Below are positions 10,346 through 19,100 of a stretch of 64,000 nt of DNA, one piece after another. The notes beneath the pieces are model-generated. The model saw nothing but the letters and a program-made list of their open reading frames with translations. It was not told the DNA's origin and did not search any database. The stretch's first letter is position 1, and each line of letters begins with the position of its first letter. The stretch comes from Cyanobacteriota bacterium (lineage in GTDB: Bacteria; Acidobacteriota; Vicinamibacteria; Vicinamibacterales; UBA2999), in assembly GCA_019752015.1 (NCBI GenBank), contig JAIEMQ010000044.1, positions 186,001 through 250,000 on the forward strand. Reading direction: 5' to 3'. The position numbers and the translations under genes were made by a program.

Positions 10346-12097
10346 CTAGTTGTGAAGGCCTAACTGGCTGAACGTCTCGGGGCCTTCCTCGAAGTCGACC
10401 AGCGGATCGCGTCGCATCATCGACGCGATCCGCAATCCCCCTAACATCACCAGCAGAAACACCACGTTGCGAACGACGCTCACGCCGTTCACCGTGGACA
10501 GCTCGAGCCGCGCGAACACGTTCGCGCCGATGAAGAACGCCATCCCCAGCACCGGCACGAGTGCCTTCGCTCCACCCGGCACGTAGTTGCAGGTAAACGG
10601 CGCCTTGTCGTAGCCGAGCATCAACACTTCCATCACGATCGCGGCGCCAAGAACTCCGAGCGCCGCATGCGCAAGCGCGGTCTGGATTCCGGCGACCCAC
10701 GACACCAGCGGCACGGCGATGGCAATCGCCGGCAACGCCAGCGCGATCAGCCCGGCACGGCACACGCCGTCTCGAAAGGCCCGCGGATTGTCGCGCCACG
10801 CCAGCCGCACTCCCCAGTTGGCGCGCAGCTCCGCCGGCACGCGGATCAAATGCCGGAAGCCCACCAGCAGGCACCCATACAGCAACGGTTGCACGAGCAG
10901 CACGCCTGGCACGAGTTGACCCGGCTCGAGCTCGATGCGCGACAGCACGAACAGGATCAATGCCAGTGCGATCGCCACCGCGCCGGCCAGCGTCAGGCGA
11001 TGCGTCTTGCTGCGAAACAGTGTCGCGATCGCGAAATGGAATCCCGCCCGCGCCGCCGGATGCCGCACGATCAGCGCGTTCACCAGCCGCTCGCTGATCC
11101 GCGAGCGGCGGCGGCCACTCGCCGTCAATAGTACGCCACCGACCGGCGCGCGATAGCCGCTGACGATGTTTGCGAGGATCAGGACGGCCAGCGTTCCACC
11201 GAGCAGCACTTGCACGCGCAGCGCCATCGGCAGGAACAGCGGCCGCAGCAGCTCGTAGGCCTCGCTGTTCGCTCGATCACGGCGCTCCATTCGCGGCGTC
11301 ACGCGCCGCCGCGGCAGATCATTGAGGAAGCTGCGTGACGCAACTTCGTAGGCGGCGACGAACGACATCGGCGGCAGCTGTGCCCACGTGCCGCTGAAAC
11401 CGCGCGAGGCAACGCGCGTCGACGCCGGCGGCAGCAGCAGGATCAGGCTGCCCAGCAGGACGATGGTCGCGGACTGGAAGCCGGCCGACCATCGTGCGAA
11501 CAGCTTGGGACCGAGCACCGCGCACAGCGATTCGCGGACCGCCATCACCGCCAGGTAGCCGAACACCGCCGCCATCACGGTGATCATCGCGTGGATGGCC
11601 ATCAGCCAGAACACGTCGCGTGCCGCCATCTGCCGCACGCTGAACGACAGCATCCACGGAAACACCCAGGCCGGGAACACGTTGACGGCAATCGCCACCG
11701 CGGCGCCGAGCATTGCCACCGCCGTCAGCTTGGACCACCGCACGATCGACGGCGGCACCGGCAGCGGATCCAGGATCGCCGCATCGCGCTGATCGAGCGA
11801 CAGCGCATCCCACTGCGTCGCCGCCACCAGCGCGGTGATCAGCATCGCCAGCGACACGTAGAAGAACTTGTCGTTCAAGGTCCGAATCGCCGCTTCGCCG
11901 GGCGTCAGCACCGACATCGCGTAGGTCGCCGACAGGAACATGCTGATGAACAGCGTCAGCGAGACGATCAGCGAGCCGACGATGGCCAGCAGTTGCGCGC
12001 GATCCGAGTCCGGCGACACCAGGTCGTTCTCGAGAAACTGGCGCAGGAACAGTTTCGTCAGGTGCAGCCACGCGCCGATCTTGCTCGAGGTGCTCAT
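10346..12097 (-). CDS. ABC transporter permease, multi-spanning
   Basis: A 583-aa membrane protein with about twelve hydrophobic helices, e.g. LLAIVGSLIVSLTLFISMFLSATYAM (37-62), and long loops rich in Arg around residues 265-285 and 325-345. It begins directly after the stop codon of the ATPase gene, so it is the membrane partner of that ATP-binding protein. It resembles the ABC-2-like exporters found beside PadR regulators in acidobacteria; there is no periplasmic MacB-type domain. The cargo is unknown. No close named family could be recognised from sequence alone. Confidence 0.8.
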   Translation of the reverse strand: MSTSSKIGAWLHLTKLFLRQFLENDLVSPDSDRAQLLAIVGSLIVSLTLFISMFLSATYAMSVLTPGEAAIRTLNDKFFYVSLAMLITALVAATQWDALSLDQRDAAILDPLPVPPSIVRWSKLTAVAMLGAAVAIAVNVFPAWVFPWMLSFSVRQMAARDVFWLMAIHAMITVMAAVFGYLAVMAVRESLCAVLGPKLFARWSAGFQSATIVLLGSLILLLPPASTRVASRGFSGTWAQLPPMSFVAAYEVASRSFLNDLPRRRVTPRMERRDRANSEAYELLRPLFLPMALRVQVLLGGTLAVLILANIVSGYRAPVGGVLLTASGRRRSRISERLVNALIVRHPAARAGFHFAIATLFRSKTHRLTLAGAVAIALALILFVLSRIELEPGQLVPGVLLVQPLLYGCLLVGFRHLIRVPAELRANWGVRLAWRDNPRAFRDGVCRAGLIALALPAIAIAVPLVSWVAGIQTALAHAALGVLGAAIVMEVLMLGYDKAPFTCNYVPGGAKALVPVLGMAFFIGANVFARLELSTVNGVSVVRNVVFLLVMLGGLRIASMMRRDPLVDFEEGPETFSQLGLHN

Positions 12098-12898
12098 CTA
12101 GCTTGCCCTGAGCGAAGTCGAAGGGGCGCTCATCGCCGACAGGTCCGCAAGATTGCGAGCCAGCTGTTCGGGGTCGTCGCGAATCACCAGCTGCGCGAAC
12201 ACGCCTTCGAGCGAGCTGCTCGCCAGCATGGTGCGGAGCCGCTCGATGGAGTCGTCGGCCACGACGTTGCCCTTGTGGAGGACAAGAATGCGATCGCAGA
12301 CCTTCTCGACGACTTCGAGAATGTGCGAGCTGTAGAGAATCGCCTTGCCGCGGCCGGCCAGGGTCCGCACGAGATGCCGCAGCATCATCGTGGTCGTGAC
12401 GTCGAGACCGGTTTCGGGCTCGTCGAAAATCACCACCGCGGGATCGTGCATCAGCGCCGCGGAGATGACGATCTTCTGCCGCATGCCTTTCGAATACGAG
12501 GCAATGCTCTGATCGGCCGCGGTGCTCAGGTTGAAGAGCTGCAGGAAGCCGTCGATCTTGCTCTCGAGCACGCGCTCCGGCATTTCACGCAGCCGTCCGA
12601 CGAGCTGCAAGTACTCGCGGCCCGACAGAAACGGATACAGGTAGGGCTCTTCAGGGATGTAGCCGAGGCGCGTGCGGAACGACAGCAGATCGCTGCGGAT
12701 GTCCTTGCCGTCGTATTCGACGACGCCGTTCGATGGTTCGAGCAGTCCCGACAACATCCGCGCCGTCGTGGTCTTGCCCGATCCGTTCGGCCCGAGGTAG
12801 CCGACGACTTCGCCCGGCCGCACGGTCAGGTTCACTCCGTGGACCACGTGAAGCCCCGAATAACGCTTCGAGAGTCCTCGTGCGCAGAGGTCCGGCAT
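12098..12898 (-). CDS. ABC transporter ATP-binding protein
   Basis: A 266-aa ATPase with Walker A GPNGSGKTTT (residues 36-45), a Q-loop region, signature YSKGMRQK, Walker B VVIFDEPETGLD and switch His in YSSHILEV, all in order. It should energise the neighbouring permease (10346-12097). The C-terminal residues APSTSLRAS are encoded by a palindromic repeat (12105-12127) instead of by native gene sequence, so the original stop has been replaced. It lies in a four-gene operon behind a PadR regulator, with 3-bp spacing from the small membrane gene. Confidence 0.93.
   Translation of the reverse strand: MPDLCARGLSKRYSGLHVVHGVNLTVRPGEVVGYLGPNGSGKTTTARMLSGLLEPSNGVVEYDGKDIRSDLLSFRTRLGYIPEEPYLYPFLSGREYLQLVGRLREMPERVLESKIDGFLQLFNLSTAADQSIASYSKGMRQKIVISAALMHDPAVVIFDEPETGLDVTTTMMLRHLVRTLAGRGKAILYSSHILEVVEKVCDRILVLHKGNVVADDSIERLRTMLASSSLEGVFAQLVIRDDPEQLARNLADLSAMSAPSTSLRAS
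12105..12127. repeat. CCTGAGCGAAGTCGAAGG-type palindromic repeat at gene end
   Basis: GCCCTGAGCGAAG followed by TCGAAGGGGC, with complementary ends (GCCC/GGGC). This motif is known to me as a scattered repeat in many bacterial genomes. It supplies the last residues of the ATPase on the minus strand. Confidence 0.6.
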
Positions 12899-12901
12899 GG
12901 C

Positions 12902-13276
12902 TCAATCGCGGACGGTGCGGCGCTCGGGCCAGAAGCAGATGATCACCGGCGCGAGCGACATCACCAGCACCGCGGCGGCGGCTATGAAGAAATCGGTCCA
13001 CGTCTTGAAGATGCTGCCGGACACGGCCACCGGAAACATGAAGTACGAGACCGACAACAAGGTCAGCTTGAAGAAGTCCGCCGACCCTCGCTCGATCTCG
13101 AGACGCAGGCCGCCCAAGACCGCGCGCAGCACGGCGGCGCGGCCGGCGAGATGGCTGCAGCGGGCGCGGGCATCCTCGAATTCCAGGTCCGCCAGCGCCG
13201 GCGCCACGACCAGCTCAAATGTCCGCTGCGACAGATGGCGATCGCAGAAGGCCGCGATGCACGATTCGAAGCTCAT
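12902..13276 (-). CDS. Small membrane protein of the PadR-ABC operon
   Basis: A 124-aa protein whose N-terminal 70 residues look soluble and helical (SFESCIAAFCDRHLSQRTFELVVAPALADLEFEDA) and whose C-terminal part holds two membrane helices (residues 72-90 and 95-114). It overlaps the PadR stop by 4 bases (ATGA type) and lies 3 bases before the ATPase gene, so it is part of the same transcript. I do not recognise a named family. Similar three-layer arrangements suggest an anti-sigma-like or accessory subunit of the exporter, which is only an inference. Confidence 0.7.
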   Translation of the reverse strand: MSFESCIAAFCDRHLSQRTFELVVAPALADLEFEDARARCSHLAGRAAVLRAVLGGLRLEIERGSADFFKLTLLSVSYFMFPVAVSGSIFKTWTDFFIAAAAVLVMSLAPVIICFWPERRTVRD

Positions 13277-13581
13277 TCGGCCTCCGCGGGTCTGAGCGCG
13301 ATCGCTTCACGAAGCTGCGAGAACGCGCCATGCACTTTGCGGCCATACGGCGTCGCGCGGTAGAGGCGGCGCGGCGTCCCGCCGGCCGCGTCGCGCTCCT
13401 CCTGGCGGGAATCGACGAAGCCTTTTTCTTCCATCCGCGCCAGGATCACGTAGACGGATCCGCGCTTGAGGCTGCCGCCTGACGCGTCGACCAGCTCGAG
13501 CCCGTAGCGCTCGCGCCCCCGCAGCAGCTCCATGACCACAGACTCGGTTTTTGACATCGACGGCAGTCGCATCTCGCTCAT
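13273..13581 (-). CDS. PadR-family transcriptional regulator of the ABC exporter operon
   Basis: Winged-helix regulator (102 aa). The recognition region is YGLELVDASGGSLKRGSVYVILARMEEKGFVDSR, followed by the wing TPRRLYRATPYGRKV, as in PadR proteins. First gene of the minus operon PadR-membrane protein-ATPase-permease, so it probably controls the exporter. The first ATG gives MSEMRLPSMSKTES; the ATG at 13555-13557 (MSKTES) is an equally good start and would leave a normal leader after the predicted promoter. A second PadR gene is divergent, separated by 82 bases. Confidence 0.88.
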   Translation of the reverse strand: MSEMRLPSMSKTESVVMELLRGRERYGLELVDASGGSLKRGSVYVILARMEEKGFVDSRQEERDAAGGTPRRLYRATPYGRKVHGAFSQLREAIALRPAEAE

Positions 13582-13590
13582 CGGCGCGAA

Positions 13591-13618
13591 CTCTTACATT
13601 TTGTCAGACTGATGTCAA
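13591..13618 (-). promoter_or_regulatory. Possible sigma-70 promoter of the PadR-ABC operon
   Basis: Minus strand TTGACA at 13618-13613, 16-base spacer, then TAAGAG at 13596-13591. The -35 is perfect and the -10 weak (three of six). It reads toward the PadR gene that starts at 13581 or, more comfortably, 13557. Confidence 0.35.
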
Positions 13619-13643
13619 GCATGTAGACGGCCTACCCCCTTCG

Positions 13644-13662
13644 GATGTAGTCTGTCTACATC
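13644..13662. promoter_or_regulatory. Palindromic PadR operator
   Basis: GATGTAG, five bases (TCTGT), CTACATC: a perfect 7-bp inverted repeat that ends one base before the ATG of the PadR gene at 13664. It contains the ATGT...ACAT half sites typical of PadR boxes. An extra half site ATGTAGAC stands at 13621-13628. Binding here would block translation start and transcription, implying autoregulation. Confidence 0.7.
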
Positions 13663-13663
13663 C

Positions 13664-14020
13664 ATGGAACAGAAACGCTACCGCCCTCGTCTGGAGATTC
13701 TGCAGGGCACGCTCGACATGCTCATCCTTCAAACGCTGCAATGGGGGCCGCAGCACGGCTACGCGATCAGCCAGACCATCCGTACCGAGTCGGCCGAGTC
13801 GCTCAGGATCGAGACCGGCTCGCTCTACCCCGCGCTGCATCGTCTCGAGAAGCAGGGCTGGGTCAAGAGCGACTGGCGGCTCACCGAGGCGAACCAGCGC
13901 GCGAAGTTCTATCGCCTGACGCCGAAGGGCAAGAAGCAGCTCCTGCAGGAACGCGACCGCTGGTCGCAGCTCGTCAGCGCAATCGGCACCATCCTCAATC
14001 CGCGCCGCACCAAAGGCTGA
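13664..14020 (+). CDS. PadR-family transcriptional regulator (ADOP-associated)
   Basis: A 118-aa winged-helix protein with the hallmark start of the acidobacterial ADOP-linked PadR group: LEILQGTLDMLILQTLQWGPQHGYAISQTI, then LRIETGSLYPALHRLEKQGWVKSDW and FYRLTPKGKKQL. The partner permease starts one base after its stop but is broken (see 14022-15360), so this regulator has probably lost its target or acts only on itself and the divergent operon. Palindromic operator lies right before the start; no Shine-Dalgarno site is visible. Confidence 0.92.
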   Translation: MEQKRYRPRLEILQGTLDMLILQTLQWGPQHGYAISQTIRTESAESLRIETGSLYPALHRLEKQGWVKSDWRLTEANQRAKFYRLTPKGKKQLLQERDRWSQLVSAIGTILNPRRTKG

Positions 14021-14021
14021 A

Positions 14022-15360
14022 ATGACCCTGTTGAACTGGCTGCTCCGCCGCAAGGCGATCGATCCCGATCTCGACGCCGAGATCCGCAATCACTTCGAGA
14101 CGGCGATCGCCGAGCGCATTGCCGCCGGCGAGGATCCCGAGTCGGCGCGGCTGGCGGCAGTTGCGCTCGCTGCTGGTCGTGTCGCAGGTCGCGGTGTCGC
14201 TGGTGTTGCTCGTCGGTGCAGGCCTGGTGCTGCGAAGCTACGCCGCGGCAGTGCACGCGACTGGCGGCTTTGAATCCGCCAACGTCACATCTGTCTCGAT
14301 CGATTTGCAGACGGCCGGCTACGACGCGGAGCGAGGCGCAGTCGCGATTACCCGGTTACTCGACACAATGGCGACGGAACCGGCGTTCGAGAGCAGCAGC
14401 CTCGCGCTGAACGTGCCGTTGAGTCTCGTCGACAATGCGTCCCGATCGACGAACATCGAAGGTTACTCGCCGCGATCGGACGAGGACATGATGTTCCTCT
14501 ACAACGTCATTGCGCCGGATTATTTCCGCACGCTCCGCATTCCCCTCCTCGCTGGACGCGACTTCACGCGCACCGACGATGCGAATGCCGCGCCGGCGGT
14601 GATCATCAACGAAACGATGGCGCGCCGGTTCTGGCAGACACCGGAGAACGCCATCGGCAAACGCCTGAGAAGCGGCATCGCCGACTGGCGCAGCGTGATT
14701 GGCGTCGTGCACGATCTCAAGTACTCGCGGCTGTCGGAAGGGCCGAGGCCGTTCGTGTACTACCCGCTGCTCCAGTCCTACGCGCCGGCCTTCACGATTC
14801 ACGCGCGCGCCGCCGGCGACCTCGCGCATACCATGCGGCGGGTCCGCGATCAGGTCCAGGCCGTCGACCCGACGATTCCGATCGTGCGATCGATCACGTT
14901 GCCGGAGCAGACGCGCGTCGCTTTGTCCGTCTACCAGCTCGCCGCCGGCGCCCTGACGATGTTCGGCTTGATGACGATTGTGCTCGCGGCGATCGGCATC
15001 TACGGACTCGTGGCCTATACCGTGCAGCAGAGCAAGCAGGAGATCGGCATTCGCATGGCGATTGGCGCGCGCCGCATCGACGTGGTGTGGAACTTCCTCA
15101 AGCGCGGCGCCACGCCGGCCGGCGTCGGATCGATTGTTGGATTGATCCTCGACATCTCGGTCAGCGGCGTGATCGGCTCGCTGCTTTACGGAGTCGGCGC
15201 TCGTGATCTCGTCTCGTTCGGCGGCGGCACCCTCGTCGTCATGTCGATTGCCTTGGCGGCATCGATGATTCCCGCCTGGCGGGCGTCCCGAATCGATCCC
15301 TCAAAGCCCTCCGCCATCAATAACCTCGTCATCCGTCATTGGGTGCCTGGCACCCGGTAA
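14022..15360 (+). pseudogene. ADOP-type MacB/FtsX permease with internal deletion and frameshift
   Basis: Intact ADOP permeases are about 800 aa with an N-terminal cytoplasmic piece, two MacB periplasmic domains and eight helices. Here the first 46 codons (DLDAEIRNHFETAIAERIAAGEDPESARLAA) are joined near base 14160 straight to the second-half segment LRSLLVVSQVAVSLVLLVGAG in another frame, so roughly half the protein is missing. The remaining 400 residues keep the second MacB domain, FtsX motif (YTVQQSKQEIGIRMAIGARR) and last helices. The stop codon is inside a tandem repeat that supplies the tail RHWVPGTR. If a start near 14119 were used, a half-permease might be made. Confidence 0.8.
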
Positions 15361-15493
15361 CGGTCCGTCATTGGGTGCCTGGCACCCGGTAACGGTCCGT
15401 CATCGGGTGCTAACGGTCCGTCATTGGGTGCTAACGGTCCGTCATTGGGTGCCTGGCACCCGGTAACGTTCCGTCATCGGGTGCCAGGCACCG
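15333..15493. repeat. Tandem array of palindromic GGGTGCCTGGCACCC units
   Basis: Six head-to-tail units: 15333-15364, 15365-15396 and 15439-15470 are 32 bp, 15397-15417 and 15418-15438 are 21 bp lacking CTGGCACCCGG, and 15471-15493 is partial with the centre inverted. Each unit begins CCGTCATTGGGTGCC and full units contain the palindrome GGGTGCC-T-GGCACCC, then GGTAACGGT. It starts within the end of the broken permease and fills most of the gap to the TetR promoter. Confidence 0.9.
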
Positions 15494-15546
15494 ATTCGGA
15501 TCGCGGGCTAGCAGAATGCTTCAATTTAGGCCTGTTTTCGGCTGAC

Positions 15547-15585
15547 TTGACAGTAGAGCCTTAGTGAGTTAACGTTTACTCACTA
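15547..15585 (+). promoter_or_regulatory. Promoter and TetR operator, probably giving a leaderless mRNA
   Basis: TTGACA (15547-15552), 17 bases, TAACGT (15570-15575) would start RNA within a few bases of the ATG at 15585. Lying over the -10 is a 24-bp palindrome (15562-15585) with arms TAGTGAGT and ACTCACTA around TAACGTTT; only one base pair breaks symmetry. It ends on the A of the start codon. No Shine-Dalgarno site exists. Confidence 0.7.
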
Positions 15586-16166
15586 TGCCACGTCATCGTT
15601 TCACGGATACGCGTCAGCGCATCGAGGAAGCGGCCACCAAGCTGTTCGTGGCGAGGGGAATTACCGAAACCTCGGTGCGGGACATCACGCGCGAAGTCGG
15701 TATTTCCGAGGGCGCGCTCTATCGCCACTTCGAGAGCAAGGACGACCTCGTGTGGCAGACGTTCGAGCAGGGCTACACGTCGTTCGCGCGCGAGCTCGAG
15801 TCGCTTGCGGCGCGCGAGCAGGGAGCGAGGCAGAAAGTCGGCGCGATGATCCGCGGCTTCTGCCGCGCCCACGACGACAACCCGACGCTCTTCAACTTCC
15901 TGGTGTTCGTGCAGCACGGCCAGCTCTCGAAGCTCGCCGAGGATGCGCCGACGCCGGTCACGGTGATGCGAGCGGTGCTGGTGCGCGCGATTCAGCAGGG
16001 AGAAATTCCCGCGCAGGATCCCGATCTGGCGACCGCGCTGGTGCTTGGCGCGGTGCTGCAACCCGCAACGTTCGCGGCCTATGGCCGCCTGGCTTTGAAG
16101 CTTGAACCTGTCAGCGATCGCCTGGTTGCGGCCGCGTGGGCCGCCGTTAACGCTGTCAACAACTGA
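15585..16166 (+). CDS. TetR-family repressor of the phospholipid acylation operon
   Basis: A 193-aa TetR protein. The helix-turn-helix lies in residues 9-55 (RQRIEEAATKLFVARGITETSVRDITREVGISEGALYRHF), and the ligand domain is helical (FLVFVQHGQLSKLAED). It is 11 bases upstream of the acyltransferase-synthetase fusion gene, so it likely senses an acyl-CoA, acyl-ACP or fatty acid and controls both genes. The palindrome overlapping its own promoter argues for autorepression. The ligand is not known from the sequence. Confidence 0.92.
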   Translation: MPRHRFTDTRQRIEEAATKLFVARGITETSVRDITREVGISEGALYRHFESKDDLVWQTFEQGYTSFARELESLAAREQGARQKVGAMIRGFCRAHDDNPTLFNFLVFVQHGQLSKLAEDAPTPVTVMRAVLVRAIQQGEIPAQDPDLATALVLGAVLQPATFAAYGRLALKLEPVSDRLVAAAWAAVNAVNN

Positions 16167-16177
16167 AAGGTCAGGTC

Positions 16178-19100
16178 ATGAGTGCGGCTGTGATTCCCTT
16201 GCTGAAGACGCGCCGTTTTCTGCCGCTGTTCGTCACGCAGTTTCTCGGCGCCTTCAACGACAACCTGTTGAAGAGCGGGCTGGCGATCTTCGTCACCTAT
16301 CGCCTCGCCGCCCAGGGCGGCGCCGACGCCGCCATGCTGGTGATGCTGGCCGGCGGCATCTTCATCGCGCCGTTCTTTCTGTTCTCGGGCGCGTCAGGCA
16401 CGCTGGCCGATCGCGTCGACAAGGCGCGGATCGCGCGCTGGGTGAAGATCGCCGAGATCTTCATCATGGCCATCGGCGCGGCCGGCTTCGCGATGTCGAG
16501 CGTGCCGCTGCTGCTGGTGTCGCTGTTCGGCCTGGGCACCCACTCGACGGTCTTCGGGCCGATCAAATACGCGCTGCTGCCCGAGCATCTCGTCGAGCAC
16601 GAGCTCGTCGCGGGCAACGCCTTGATCGAAGCGGGGACCTTTCTCGCGATCCTGCTCGGCACCATCCTCGGCGGCTCGCTGATGCAGGTCGACAACGGCG
16701 CGCTCGTCGTCGGTCTGCTCGGCGTGGCGGTGGCCATTGCCGGATGGATCAGCGCGCGCCGGATCCCGCCGGCTCCACCGCGATCTGCCGGCGTGGCGAA
16801 GCCGCGCCTGTTCCACGACTCGATCGATGTCGTGAAACATATTGGCGCTCGCGACGACTTGTTCCTGCCGGTGCTCGCGCTGTCGTGGTTCTGGGCGATC
16901 GGCGGCACGCTGGTCTCCGGACTGCCGGTCTTCGCCAAGGACGTTCTGTTCGCCGACGAGCAGGTCGTGACGTTGATGCTCGCGCTCTTCGCAATCGGCA
17001 TCGCGATCGGATCGTTCCTCGCCGAGCGCCTGCTGCACGGTGACGTCAGCGCGCGCTTCGTGCCGGCGTCGGGCCTGTTGATGGCGCTGTTCGCCTTCGA
17101 TCTGTTCCTCTCGAGCGCCGGCCGCGAGCCTTCGGCCACGCCGAGCACGCTCGCGCTGTTCATCGGCGATCGCGGTAACTGGCGCGTCCTCGCGGATCTC
17201 GTCCTGCTCGCGATCGCCGGCGGCGTGTTCACCGTTCCGCTGTATGCGCTGCTGCAGCATGCGAGCGAGCCGGAGCATCGCGCCCGCGTGATCGCCGCCA
17301 ACAACATCGTCAACGCGCTGTTCATGACGGGGTCGGCGGTGTTCGCGGCGTGGGTCCTCGCGCGCGGGCTGACCATGGGTGAGCTGTTCGGATTGTGCGG
17401 CATCCTCACCATCCCGGTGGTGATCGTCGCGGCGGCGATCCTCCGCAAGACGATGTTGAAGATGGCGATTCGGTTTGTGCTGCGCGTCCTGTATCGCGTC
17501 GAAGTGCACGGCATCGAGCACGCGCGCGCTGCACAGTCGCACGCCGTGATCGCCGCCAATCACGCATCGTTCCTGGACGGCCTGCTGCTGGGCGCGTTCC
17601 TGCCGGGCACGCCGGTCTTCGCGATCGACACGTTCGTCGCGCAGAAATGGTGGATCAAGCCGTTCCTGTCGCTCGTCGACGCGATGCCGATCGATCCGAC
17701 CAATCCGCTGTCGCTGCGCGGCATGATCCGCGCCGTCGAGGGCGGCGCGACCTGCATCATCTTTCCCGAAGGCCGGATCACGACGACCGGCAGCCTGATG
17801 AAAGTGTACGAAGGCCCGGCGGTGATCACCGAGCGCGCCAGGGCGGTGCTGGTGCCGGTGCGCATCGAAGGCGTTGAACGGACGCCGTTCTCGCGCTTTG
17901 CGGCGGTCCGGAAGCGCTGGTTCCCGAAGATCCGCGTCACGGTGATGCCGCCGCGGAAGCTCTCGGTGCCGGAAGGCGTCACGGGCCGCGCCCGGCGCGC
18001 CGCGCTGCGGCGCTCGCTCAACGACGTGATGATCGAGCTGGTCTTCAACACCGCTCAGCTCGACAGGACGATGTTCGATGCGCTGCTCGAGGCGCGGGCG
18101 ATGCACGGCTCCTCGCATATCGTGCTCGACGATCTCGATCAGCAGCCGATGACCTACGGCAAGCTCGTGACCGCGAGCTTCGCCCTGGGCGGCGCGTTGA
18201 AGAAGCGCACCAGGCCGGGCGAACGTGTCGGCGTGTTGTTGCCGACGTCGCGCGGCGCGGTGGTGACGTTCTTCGCGCTGCAGGCGGAGTCACGCGTGCC
18301 GGCCATGCTGAATTTCTCCACCGGTCCCGCGCCGGCGAAGGCCGCGTGCGTCGCGGCCGAGATCCGCCTGATCGTCACGGCGCGCCGGTTCGTCGAGAAG
18401 GCGAAGCTGGAGGCGCTCGTGGCGGCGCTGGCGGAGTCGGCGACGATTGTGTATCTCGAAGATGTCCGCGGCGAGATCGGCATCGTGTCGAAACTGTCGG
18501 CGCTCGTTCGCGGCTGGAACGCGCGTCCGCGACACAGCGAGCTGCAATCGAACCAGCCGGCGGTGGTGCTGTTCACCTCGGGTTCCGAAGGCACGCCAAA
18601 GGGCGTGGTGTTGAGCCATCGCAACCTGCTGGCCAATCGCCATCAGCTCGCGACCGTGATCGACGTCAACCCGAAGGACATCGTCCTCAACGCGCTGCCG
18701 GTGTTTCACAGCTTCGGGCTGACCGGCGGTTTGCTGCTGCCGCTCTTCGCGGGCGTGCGCACGTTCCTCTATCCGTCGCCGCTGCATTACCGGACCGTGC
18801 CCGAACTTGCGTACGGCATCAACGCGACGATCCTGTTCGGAACGGACACCTTCCTCGCGGGCTACGCGCGTGTGGCCGACAACTACGATTTCTACTCCGT
18901 CCGCTACGTGTTTGCCGGCGCGGAACGCGTGAAGCCGGAGACGCGTCGTGTGTGGTTCGAGAAGTTCGGCATTCGTATTCTCGAAGGCTATGGCGCCACC
19001 GAAACCGCGCCGGGCATTGCCGTCAACACGCCGATGCATTTCAAGGCGGGAACCGTCGGCCGTTTCCTGCCCGGCATCCAGCATCGTTTCGACAAGGTGC

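Noticed and set aside
15333-15493. CRISPR array
   Set aside because: Units are directly adjacent with no unique spacers of constant length, the unit is a palindrome, and there are no cas genes in the window.
16297-18118. Minus-strand frames of 420 and 574 codons over the LplT-PlsC-synthetase gene
   Set aside because: No recognisable domain, and the plus-strand product is unmistakable.
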